A stretch of 45,569 bases of DNA, from positions 1-45,569 of the IMG/VR virus record IMGVR_UViG_3300020455_000025, one strand, 5' to 3'. Source of the DNA: a virus. The notes under the pieces were generated by a model. The model made no database searches. It was given only the letters and a program-made list of their open reading frames with translations, and was not told the origin of the DNA. Below, in pieces: positions 6,812-13,284 of this stretch; position 1 is the stretch's first letter, and the number at the start of each line of letters is the position of its first letter. Made by a program: the position numbers and the translations under genes.

Positions 6812-7477
6812 TTAAAAGTTTAATTCAAGTTGACCCATAGGCTTATCGGTCATAAATTTTGTCCATTGATTAGCCATAGCGTTTGCTATGCCCTCATAGA
6901 ACTTTGATCGAATTTTCCATCTATCTTTTGATGGAGCTACTTTGTGACATTCATCTCTTGCAGATGTTCCGTCCAGCGTTCCAGTTGGCTCAAGATTGGG
7001 TAGATTTCTAAGCCACAAACAAGTTCTTTTTTTCACATTGTCTGAACCATTTTCGTCTGTTCCAAATTGCCAAGGCTGGACACTTTGACTGAAATGCTGG
7101 TAGTTTTTTATTCTGGATTTTGCGTACTTGTGCATAACTGGATTTTCGACTGCAACAAAAGGGATGTCTGCGTTCCAGAGATCAGAAAATAAAGAACAAC
7201 CCTCTTCCAGATCTTGCCACATATCTTCCTTAGTTTTATTCGGTGGTGCTTTATGTAACCATCTCACACCACTATTACATAAACGAGTACAGGGAGGATG
7301 AGCAACAATAAGCATGTCCCAGCCCATCTTTATAACATCTCTTACATCTGAAACAATATGCCTATTACTTGGCTTATCACTAGGCAATAAATCGCAACTC
7401 CAAGTATCATGTCCCAATTTTAAAAATGCTTCTCGAACAATGCCAGAAGTCTCACAACCTATAAGTATTTTAGCCAT
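6812..7477 (-). CDS. Phage DNA cytosine methyltransferase-like protein
   Basis: A 221-residue class I SAM-dependent methyltransferase of the phage C5-cytosine type. The SAM-binding loop is CETSGIVREAF near the N-terminus, followed by WSCDLLPS; the catalytic Cys is in AHPPCTRLCNSG, and AVENPVMHKYA supplies the glutamate motif (ENP). The target-recognition region between the ENP motif and the C-terminus is short, as in this phage family and unlike full Dcm enzymes. It probably methylates phage DNA to evade host restriction, though some members may act on other substrates. Start: ATG 7477 shares its A with the stop of the preceding 47-residue gene (TGATG), implying coupled translation; a TTG one codon earlier is unlikely. 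Confidence 0.75.
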   Translation of the reverse strand: MAKILIGCETSGIVREAFLKLGHDTWSCDLLPSDKPSNRHIVSDVRDVIKMGWDMLIVAHPPCTRLCNSGVRWLHKAPPNKTKEDMWQDLEEGCSLFSDLWNADIPFVAVENPVMHKYAKSRIKNYQHFSQSVQPWQFGTDENGSDNVKKRTCLWLRNLPNLEPTGTLDGTSARDECHKVAPSKDRWKIRSKFYEGIANAMANQWTKFMTDKPMGQLELNF

Positions 7478-7620
7478 CAAGCATCCTCCTCTTCACTAAC
7501 CAGATCCAAAAGCTTTTGCAGATTTGGTTTTATTGCTTCAAAATAATTTCTCTCGTCACCAAGTTCGACTGAAAGCCACAAAATAAATTGTTTCAAATCT
7601 TTTAGTTCATTCTTATCCAT
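7477..7620 (-). CDS. 47-residue acidic micro-gene
   Basis: A short gene beginning MDKNELKDLKQF and ending LVSEEEDA, unrecognised. It is probably real: GGGAG lies eight bases before the ATG, its start overlaps the end of the tiny membrane gene by 8 bases, and its TGA overlaps the ATG of the methyltransferase-like gene by one base. The protein is acidic and helical with regular Leu spacing (FILWLSVELGDERNYF), and could be a small partner or inhibitor of the methyltransferase, which is inference from coupling only. Confidence 0.6.
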   Translation of the reverse strand: MDKNELKDLKQFILWLSVELGDERNYFEAIKPNLQKLLDLVSEEEDA

Positions 7621-7693
7621 GAATTGCCACTCCCATGCTAAAGATGAAATAACAAAAGAAAATTGCTCCAGCGAGTATAAGTAAGTTGCTCAT
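7613..7693 (-). CDS. 26-residue single-span membrane peptide
   Basis: A tiny gene that is almost entirely one hydrophobic helix (SNLLILAGAIFFCYFIF near the start, ending MGVAIHG). Its ATG overlaps the stop of the preceding gene in an ATGA arrangement, GAGGG lies 7 bases upstream, and its end overlaps the next start by 8 bases, so it sits exactly in an otherwise unexplained gap in a chain of coupled genes. It would insert in the inner membrane; small phage membrane peptides can modulate host membrane enzymes or lysis. Function unknown. Confidence 0.5.
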   Translation of the reverse strand: MSNLLILAGAIFFCYFIFSMGVAIHG

Positions 7694-8130
7694 TTTGATC
7701 CCTCATAACTTTCCGCTAATCGTTTCTTCAATTCTTCTTTGGCTATCGCAACATATTCATCAAAAACAGATGATGCAGTTTCATCAATTTCCTCTAAGAA
7801 ATTCTGGAATTCGTCTACTACCATATTTTGGAGCTTATGCTCGGCTTGTTCTTCCAGCTCCTCCTCAGTCGGCTTACCGAATTTTTTTTCGATCAGCTCA
7901 AAATTTGGAGTCCAAACTGAATGGTAATCAGCATCAATTTCGTCAAGCTCTGTTACATCTCCCCATTGCCATGTGTTCTCCTTTTCCTCAAATTCTCCGT
8001 TTGATCCCTCTTCAATGAAATATTCAATTATTTGCTGGTCGGTCATCCATTTTGGGAATTTATAAACTGCTTGAAACATTTGCTCAGACGTTGCATCTAT
8101 AGAAACAATTTTTAAATCTTCATCATTCAT
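7690..8130 (-). CDS. Acidic hypothetical protein
   Basis: An unrecognised soluble protein of 146 residues with very high Glu and Asp content, notably KPTEEELEEQAEH and FLEEIDETASSVFDEY, likely helical and perhaps coiled-coil in the second half. The ATG at 8130 follows AAAAAGGTAAAGATT on the minus strand, a leader shared almost word for word with other genes of this operon. It is the first gene downstream of hammerhead element A, whose predicted cut would give this message a new 5' end about 64 bases before the start. The stop overlaps the start of the small membrane peptide gene. Confidence 0.6.
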   Translation of the reverse strand: MNDEDLKIVSIDATSEQMFQAVYKFPKWMTDQQIIEYFIEEGSNGEFEEKENTWQWGDVTELDEIDADYHSVWTPNFELIEKKFGKPTEEELEEQAEHKLQNMVVDEFQNFLEEIDETASSVFDEYVAIAKEELKKRLAESYEGSK

Positions 8131-8147
8131 AATCTTTACCTTTTTAT

Positions 8148-8238
8148 TGCAATGGTGTCTGCCATCATCAGTTGTAGATCGCCACGATCCACAAGACCAG
8201 CCAGATCCGAGAGATCTCGCTGGTTTCGGCTTTATGCA
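8148..8238 (-). ncRNA. Type II hammerhead ribozyme, copy A
   Basis: The minus-strand transcript has all parts of a hammerhead. Reading 5' to 3': stem II strand GCC, core GAAA, stem III (CCAGC with GCUGG, extended by AGAUC with GAUCU), cleavage triplet GUC, stem I (UUGUGGAUC, loop GUGGC, GAUCUACAA), core CUGAUGA, one extra U, and stem II strand GGC. An outer helix UGCAU/AUUGCA extends stem II. Stems I and III are closed and stem II open, so it is type II. The predicted cut lies between 8195 and 8194. It fills the 101-base gap between two genes and includes the stop codon of the upstream gene. The extra U after the core is the one departure from consensus. Confidence 0.85.
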
Positions 8239-8651
8239 GTTTCATCAAGTATTAGATTGTCTAAGGGTATAAATTCGTGGAATGTAGATTTTACAATTCC
8301 AGAAATACTGGTTTTAAATTCATTCAGTACACACCAGCGATCATTCTTAAAGAGGTAGCAATATTCGATAAAAGCATGATCCTTAAACTCTTCTAAATAT
8401 TCCTTACTGCTGGGAAATTTCTTAAACTTGGTGTTTTCATTTCTCCAAGTATTATAAAATCGACTGTCCTGTGTGGTTTGTCCTAGAAACGAGCAATCAT
8501 TGTGCTGGATTAGGTCAATCGCTAAATACTCAGTTTTGTAGTAGTTGTTTAATAACCTCCCATTGTGGGCTAAATATCCGTCACTATGACAATAAATTGA
8601 GATCACAGAATTATCTTGCAACTGAACTCCTATTTCAGATCTTGTACTCAT
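8232..8651 (-). CDS. Conserved phage protein of the MSTRS type
   Basis: A 139-residue protein whose N-terminal end, MSTRSEIGVQLQDNSVISIY followed by CHSDGYLAHNGRLL, matches a family of small proteins widespread in phages and some bacteria that begin with MSTRS and carry a YCHxDGY segment. Their function is not known. The conserved Cys-His-Asp cluster could bind metal or form an active site, which is inference. The gene lies between the two hammerhead elements: element B would cut just before it and element A just after it, so ribozyme action would release it as a monocistronic message. Its leader AAAAGGTAAAATT resembles those of its neighbours. Confidence 0.65.
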   Translation of the reverse strand: MSTRSEIGVQLQDNSVISIYCHSDGYLAHNGRLLNNYYKTEYLAIDLIQHNDCSFLGQTTQDSRFYNTWRNENTKFKKFPSSKEYLEEFKDHAFIEYCYLFKNDRWCVLNEFKTSISGIVKSTFHEFIPLDNLILDETA

Positions 8652-8672
8652 AATTTTACCTTTTCATTTTGA

Positions 8673-8760
8673 GCAAATGGGTCTGCCATCATCAGTTATC
8701 TATCCCCACGATAGATAAGACCAGCAACCCTCTAAAGGGCGCTGGTTTCGGCTTATTTGC
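8673..8760 (-). ncRNA. Type II hammerhead ribozyme, copy B
   Basis: Same architecture as copy A with different helices. The core GAAA and CUGAUGA and the triplet GUC are identical. Stem I is UUAUCUAUC/GAUAGAUAA (nine perfect pairs, loop GUGGG). Stem III is CCAGC/GCUGG plus CCCU/AGGG with loop UUAG. Stem II is GCC/GGC, extended by GCAAAU/AUUUGC. The same extra U follows CUGAUGA. The loop GUGGG can pair with CCCAU in the stem II internal loop, matching the known need for a loop-loop contact. The predicted cut is between 8719 and 8718. The 5' strand of the outer helix contains the stop codon of the upstream gene. Confidence 0.88.
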
Positions 8761-9025
8761 GGTCTGAATAACCTCTTGAAACAATCATCCATGCAGAGAT
8801 TAATTGATTAGGGGAATATTGATCTAGAATTGCCCTACAATTTAGATCTAGGAGATAGCAGTTTCTTTCTTCTAAATTTTGTCGCACCATAGTATCGACA
8901 ATATTAAGAGCTTCTTTCCAGTCCATGCTCGGATCAACCAGCGAGGTGTTCGCTGGTCGATCATTGTTGATCTTATAATCATACATAGAATTCACCAGAA
9001 TTTTCTGAAAGATATGGTTTTTCAT
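8753..9025 (-). CDS. Hypothetical protein
   Basis: An unrecognised protein of 90 residues. It begins inside the previous gene (47-base overlap) and ends at the hammerhead element B, whose first stem uses its last codons and stop. The sequence is mixed and helical (DWKEALNIVDTMVRQNLEERN), with no signal or membrane segment. An internal Met (VNSMYDYKINND) would give a start nearer the end of the overlap, so the first 13 residues are uncertain. Confidence 0.5.
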   Translation of the reverse strand: MKNHIFQKILVNSMYDYKINNDRPANTSLVDPSMDWKEALNIVDTMVRQNLEERNCYLLDLNCRAILDQYSPNQLISAWMIVSRGYSDRK

Positions 9026-9413
9026 TAATAGAAATAATCTTTCTTTCCAGCATAAGCTGGAGAGTGTTTCTATCGCCTATCCAAGAGATATTTCTTTTAA
9101 TTCCCTCAATACTCCACAAACAAGATCTACTGTCTCCACTATTTTCATCCAGACCAATAACCAGAGATTTTCCAGCAATAGGAGATCCAGTCGCTTTATT
9201 AAAAAAGAAATATTGTTCCTCTTTGAATAATCCCTCTCCATCACAATAAATATCATGAGTGTGGATATCATCCCCAAGTCTTAAAGGGATAAAGGGTGCA
9301 GTTTCAAAATTACTGCATCCTAATTCTGCATATATAGAATTTAGATCGTGAGCTTTAACAAAGACCTCTTTCAGTCTTTTAGCTTTTGGATCAATTAATA
9401 TTGTTCTAATCAT
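8979..9413 (-). CDS. DUF3846-like protein
   Basis: A 144-residue protein that resembles the DUF3846 type of small phage and bacterial proteins: it opens MIRTILIDPKAKRLKEV, continues with a NSIYAELGC helix, then CDGEGLFKEEQYFFF and the SPIAGKSLVIGLDE strand that closes the fold. Function is unknown for the family. The C-terminal 50 residues (GIKRNISWIGDRNTLQLMLERK) go beyond the usual domain. A leader AAAGAAAGGTAAAAA directly precedes the ATG at 9413, like other genes of this operon. Confidence 0.6.
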   Translation of the reverse strand: MIRTILIDPKAKRLKEVFVKAHDLNSIYAELGCSNFETAPFIPLRLGDDIHTHDIYCDGEGLFKEEQYFFFNKATGSPIAGKSLVIGLDENSGDSRSCLWSIEGIKRNISWIGDRNTLQLMLERKIISINEKPYLSENSGEFYV

Positions 9414-9426
9414 TTTTTACCTTTCT

Positions 9427-9774
9427 TTAAATTAATTGGAGTTGACCTTTTAGAGGAGTTTCTTTCTTAATCTCCTCTTCAAGATCTCTCGGTAGTAATG
9501 GGATTTTCTGCGTGTCTTTGGCTTGGTTTAAAAGCTCTATTACTTTACTTCCTCCATGCCTTTTAATTACGTCAGCAGACTGCATTTTTTCGAGGTATAA
9601 ATCCCATTGTGGTTTAGTCCATCTAGCTCTCTGACCATATCCAGTCGCTAAATAAACCCATTTTCTGCCGATCATGGCAAAAAATACTCTATGATCTCCT
9701 CCGAGTGGTTTAGGGCAATAATGTGCAATATAACACTCGGCATTGATCCATTTGTTTCCAGCTGGTCTAGGCAT
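9427..9774 (-). CDS. Hypothetical basic protein
   Basis: An unrecognised protein of 115 residues. The N-terminal two thirds are aromatic and basic (NAECYIAHYCPKPLGGDHRVFF, then IGRKWVYLATGYGQRARW), suggesting a small beta-rich nucleic-acid or ligand-binding fold; the C-terminal third is charged and helical. The ATG shares a base with the stop of the preceding membrane-protein gene (TAATG), so the two are translated together. There are no catalytic signatures I can name. Confidence 0.55.
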   Translation of the reverse strand: MPRPAGNKWINAECYIAHYCPKPLGGDHRVFFAMIGRKWVYLATGYGQRARWTKPQWDLYLEKMQSADVIKRHGGSKVIELLNQAKDTQKIPLLPRDLEEEIKKETPLKGQLQLI

Positions 9775-9986
9775 TAGTAGTTATTCCTAACTCTGAGATC
9801 TTCAGCAATCATTACGATTACAAATCCCAAGAAAAGAGATCCAAAAGCACAAGTCATAAGACCAAAAGCATTAAAGAGATTTGCTGGATCTAATGAAAGA
9901 AAAAGACTGGAGCAAAAGCAAACCATTGATAAAGCACCAAAAGTTAAACCTATCCCAGCAGTTGTATGAAATATAATTTTATTCAT
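9774..9986 (-). CDS. Small two-span membrane protein
   Basis: A 70-residue protein with two hydrophobic segments (about residues 8-30 and 37-60: TAGIGLTFGALSMVCFC and LMTCAFGSLFLGFVIVMIA) joined by a short loop, and a basic C-terminal end (EDLRVRNNY). It is the first gene of the leftward operon, behind a sigma-70-like promoter and a CAAAGGTAAAAATA leader. Two-span topology is compatible with an inner-membrane host-modifying or superinfection-exclusion protein, but it lies far from the lysis cassette and I would not call it a holin. Confidence 0.6.
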   Translation of the reverse strand: MNKIIFHTTAGIGLTFGALSMVCFCSSLFLSLDPANLFNAFGLMTCAFGSLFLGFVIVMIAEDLRVRNNY

Positions 9987-10031
9987 TATTTTTACCTTTG
10001 TTTGTTAATGTATGATCTTGCGATCAACACA

Positions 10032-10059
10032 AGTATACTGCCAAACTGTCCGTATTCAA
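10032..10059 (-). promoter_or_regulatory. Sigma-70-like promoter for the leftward operon
   Basis: On the minus strand TTGAAT (10059-10054) and TATACT (10037-10032) are separated by 16 bases, close to the sigma-70 consensus. They lie about 45-70 bases upstream of the first leftward gene, in the divergent gap opposite the small terminase gene. It is the only good candidate for transcribing the 3.7-kb leftward operon that contains the hammerheads. Confidence 0.5.
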
Positions 10060-10132
10060 GCTTTTTAATAATTATGTTAGAATTCTGCTCAGAAATAAAA
10101 AATCCAGGTGGAAATAGGAAAAGAGCTGCATA

Positions 10133-10576
10133 ATGGAATTGACCAGAAAAAGATCTTTAAGTGACCAGCAACAGTTATTTATTGATTACCTTGTAAAAGA
10201 AAACAAAAATCCAACAGAGAGTGCAAGGTTATCTGGATATGCACATCCAAAACAGTCAGCCTATATACTTACTCGCAATCCCTCGGTTTTAGCTGGTATT
10301 CGGCTATCAAGACAAACTGTTTACCAAACAGATCTGTCCAGTTTGGCAGTAAATACACTCAGATCCGTGATGAATGATCCAGATGCACCAGCATCAGCGA
10401 AAGTATCAGCAAGTCGAACAGTCCTCGAACTCGCTGGAGATCTCGGAAAAGATAAAGAGAATAGTCTGGAGGGGAAATCGCTGGGAGAAATGACATCCGA
10501 AGAGCTAGGATCTATTATAGATCGTTATGAGGATGAGAAAAGCACACTAGCAAAAGACATAACACCAGCAGAATAA
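10133..10576 (+). CDS. Terminase small subunit
   Basis: A 147-residue protein with the layout of phage small terminases: an N-terminal helix-turn-helix region (SDQQQLFIDYLVKENKNPTE then SARLSGYAHPKQSAYIL) that binds the packaging site, a central helical oligomerisation region (SSLAVNTLRSVMNDPDAPAS), and an acidic C-terminal segment that would contact the large subunit. It recognises phage DNA and starts packaging into procapsids. The ribosome site is AGGAAAAGAG. Unusually it is separated from the large terminase gene by about 8.8 kb of tail-fibre and lysis genes. The structured gap directly downstream may hold the packaging site. Confidence 0.75.
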   Translation: MELTRKRSLSDQQQLFIDYLVKENKNPTESARLSGYAHPKQSAYILTRNPSVLAGIRLSRQTVYQTDLSSLAVNTLRSVMNDPDAPASAKVSASRTVLELAGDLGKDKENSLEGKSLGEMTSEELGSIIDRYEDEKSTLAKDITPAE

Positions 10577-10838
10577 CGCAGATAATAAGAATAAAGCATA
10601 TAAATAAGGTGTTGAAGTAGTTTATATAGGACTATTTAGGCACGAAACCCCTTATTTTTATAATAAATAGCAGAAAATCCGACCCACCCCCTAGGGTGTT
10701 CCCGATCACCCAGGCATTTCTATCAACCCTAGCCGTACTAATTTTTCGGAAAACTCAACTTTTCGGGTGTTGGTTAGTTGATAGATGCGACAAACAAGTA
10801 TATAATGTCAACAGAAATATTTAGCAATCGAGGAGAGT
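10577..10838 (+). other. Structured intergenic region, possible packaging site
   Basis: This 262-base gap has no convincing gene. It contains the palindrome CCCTAGGG at 10689-10696 inside a CACCC/GGGTG hairpin (10685-10698), a further CACCC at about 10707-10711 that could pair with the same GGGTG, two copies of a TTTTCGG word near 10743-10765, and the promoter at 10778-10806. Its place next to the small terminase gene makes a cos or pac site plausible, which is inference. Confidence 0.4.
10778..10806 (+). promoter_or_regulatory. Sigma-70 promoter for the tail-fibre block
   Basis: TTGATA at 10778-10783 and TATAAT at 10801-10806 are separated by 17 bases, a near-perfect host promoter, about 33 bases before the fibre gene. 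The same promoter, with only two changes in the spacer, recurs at 23037-23065. Confidence 0.85.
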
Positions 10839-13283
10839 ATGGCTCAACCGAGAACTTACACTAGGCAGTACAACTTCAATGATTTCCAAACAACAAGTCC
10901 AGCGAATCCTCTTCCTGGGAATCAAGTTGACGGAGAACTGAACAAGGTAAAACTGACCTTAGACGATCTGAATACCAATATAGCGAAAATCCAGCAAGAT
11001 GATGGCAAGATAAAGAACCAAGCAGTTCACAAGGATAGCTTTGATGCTGGTGCTTTAGCTTTGATGAATACTGGTTCATATACTGTAAAAGGAGATTGGG
11101 TTACATCAACCTCGTATTCCGTTGGTGATTTAGTTGATTATAATGGTGCGACTTACGTTGCAACGTCAGCACATACCTCATCTTCTGCCTTTCAGACCGA
11201 CTTAACTGCAAATAAATGGATTTTGATAGCCAATGCTGGAATAGCGAGTACGGCTTCAGCAGTAAATAAGTTTGAGGGAACTGGATCGCAGACTGCGTTC
11301 ACTCTTTCATACACTTATACTTCAAATACGGATGTTTTGGTTTTCGTAAACGGAGCTTTAAAGAATCCAGGAGATGATTACTCAATATCGGGTACAACAT
11401 TAACCTTTGTTACTGCTCCTAGTACACCAGCCGTATCGGGCAATGAGAATGTTATTATTTGGGGTGCATCTGTTGTTGCTCAAGCCGCCAAAGAAGCGGC
11501 AGAAACGGCTAAGACTAATGCTCAAGGGTTTGCAAATGAAGCTGATAATTGGGCTAGAAAAACGAATGGTCTTGTTGAATCCACCGATTATTCTTCAAAA
11601 GCTTATGCGATTGGGGGTACTGGAGTTGATACGGCATCTGGATCGGCAAAGGATTGGGCAACCAAGACTTCTGGAACAGTAGGGAACACAAGCGAATATT
11701 CAGCAAAATATTATGCAACTAATGCGAATGTTGGGACAGTAGCGACCAATATTGCGAATGTTAATATTGTTGCTGGGTTAAATAGTGAGGTAACTGCCGT
11801 TTCTGGTAAGGCAACAGAAATTGGTCTTTTAGGTCAATCCACACCTATTGCAAATATGGCATTGTTGGGAACGTCTACTGTAGTTGGTCACATGGCAAGC
11901 TTGAATGGGACTAATGTTATCACTCACATGGCGAATTTAAATGGAAGTGGTGTTATTGCGAATATTGGTACTGTAGCTGGACAAACAACCCAGCTTGGAT
12001 TACTCGGTACAAGTGATGCAGTTGCCGATATGAATTTATTAGCAACATCAGCAAATATTACATCCATGTCGAACCTCGGCACGACTGCGAATGTAACGGC
12101 AATGGGTAATCTCGGTACAACGACTAATGTTACGAATATGGCTAACTTAAATGCTAGTGGTGTTATTACGAACATGGCGAACCTAAATGCGAGTGGAGTT
12201 ATTGCGAATATTGGGACTACGGCTGGAATAAGTGGTGAAATTGCTACTGTAGCTGGGATAAGTTCGGCAATTTCGAATGTTTCTGGGATTTCTTCGGCAA
12301 TTTCGACAGTAAATACGAATATTGCGAAAGTCCAGGCAACGGCAAATGATTTATTAGAAGCGACCTCGGAAATAGACACAGTAGCAAACTCGATTGCTAA
12401 TGTGGATGCGGTTGGAGGAGCTATTTCAAATGTTAATACAGTTGCGACCAACATTACTGGAGTCAACTCTTTTGCTGATAGATATAGAGTGCAAGCTGGA
12501 GTTCCAAGCAGTAGCAATGACGTAGGTGATCTCGTATTTGATACGTCAGCCAATACCTTGAAAGTTTTTGGGAGTAGTGGGTTTCAAAATGCTGGTTCGT
12601 CTGTAAACGGAACGTCTGCTCGATTTACTTATAATATATCTGGTACTCCTACGAGTGTTACCGGAAGTGATGCTAATGGTAATACTCTTGCTTATGATGC
12701 TGGATTTATTGACGTATATTTAAATGGTGTAAAGCAAGTAAATGCCACAGACGTAACAGTTACAAGTGGTGACACAGTTACTTTTGCTTCTGCTCTTGCG
12801 AATGGTGATGTAGTAGACATAGTTGGGTTTGGTACATTTAATGTTGCTTCAATCAATGCCTCTAATGTTAATGCTGGCACACTACCTAACGCAAGATTAA
12901 GTTCTGTACCTAATTCAGCATTGGCAAACTCTGCAATTACGATAAACGGATCGGCAATTTCTCTTGGAGGTAGTGTTACTGTTGAGACAGATTTCACATG
13001 GGAGTCCAAGACCTCTGCTTTTAATGCCGCCATTTCAAAAGGGTATTTTGTTGATACGACTGGAGGAGCAGTTACGGCTACTTTACCAGCGAGTCCTACG
13101 GCTGGAGATACGATTAGATTTATAGATCTGAGTGCTACTTTTGATAGCAATAATCTTACAGTTGCGAGGAATGGAAAGAAGATCCAGGGGGATGCAAGTG
13201 ACATGACTGTAGCAACAGAGAGGGCTGGTTTTGCCTTGGTTTTTTCTGGTGACACTCAAGGCTGGTTGATGATGGAGAAATAA
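10839..13283 (+). CDS. Tail fibre protein
   Basis: An 814-residue fibre. The N-terminal 50 residues (AQPRTYTRQYNFNDFQTTSP) resemble the part that anchors T7-type fibres to the virion. Residues about 85-130 (WVTSTSYSVGDLVDYNGATY) look like a small chitin/carbohydrate-binding beta module. Residues about 285-560 consist of imperfect repeats built on IANVN, MANLNxSGVI and TVAGISS, which should form a trimeric beta shaft. The tail end (LPASPTAGDTIRFIDLSATF) looks like the C-terminal beta domain of many phage fibres. The protein should bind a host surface glycan. The ribosome site is GAGGAGAG. Fine-scale DNA repeats of GCGAATATTG and similar words make this gene prone to recombination. Confidence 0.85.
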   Translation: MAQPRTYTRQYNFNDFQTTSPANPLPGNQVDGELNKVKLTLDDLNTNIAKIQQDDGKIKNQAVHKDSFDAGALALMNTGSYTVKGDWVTSTSYSVGDLVDYNGATYVATSAHTSSSAFQTDLTANKWILIANAGIASTASAVNKFEGTGSQTAFTLSYTYTSNTDVLVFVNGALKNPGDDYSISGTTLTFVTAPSTPAVSGNENVIIWGASVVAQAAKEAAETAKTNAQGFANEADNWARKTNGLVESTDYSSKAYAIGGTGVDTASGSAKDWATKTSGTVGNTSEYSAKYYATNANVGTVATNIANVNIVAGLNSEVTAVSGKATEIGLLGQSTPIANMALLGTSTVVGHMASLNGTNVITHMANLNGSGVIANIGTVAGQTTQLGLLGTSDAVADMNLLATSANITSMSNLGTTANVTAMGNLGTTTNVTNMANLNASGVITNMANLNASGVIANIGTTAGISGEIATVAGISSAISNVSGISSAISTVNTNIAKVQATANDLLEATSEIDTVANSIANVDAVGGAISNVNTVATNITGVNSFADRYRVQAGVPSSSNDVGDLVFDTSANTLKVFGSSGFQNAGSSVNGTSARFTYNISGTPTSVTGSDANGNTLAYDAGFIDVYLNGVKQVNATDVTVTSGDTVTFASALANGDVVDIVGFGTFNVASINASNVNAGTLPNARLSSVPNSALANSAITINGSAISLGGSVTVETDFTWESKTSAFNAAISKGYFVDTTGGAVTATLPASPTAGDTIRFIDLSATFDSNNLTVARNGKKIQGDASDMTVATERAGFALVFSGDTQGWLMMEK

Positions 13284-13284
13284 T

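Noticed and set aside
11924-12553. Long antisense open frame of about 209 codons within the fibre gene
   Set aside because: It mirrors the repetitive Ala/Asn/Val codons of the sense gene; composition is Val/Ala/Pro/Phe-rich and it has no ribosome site.
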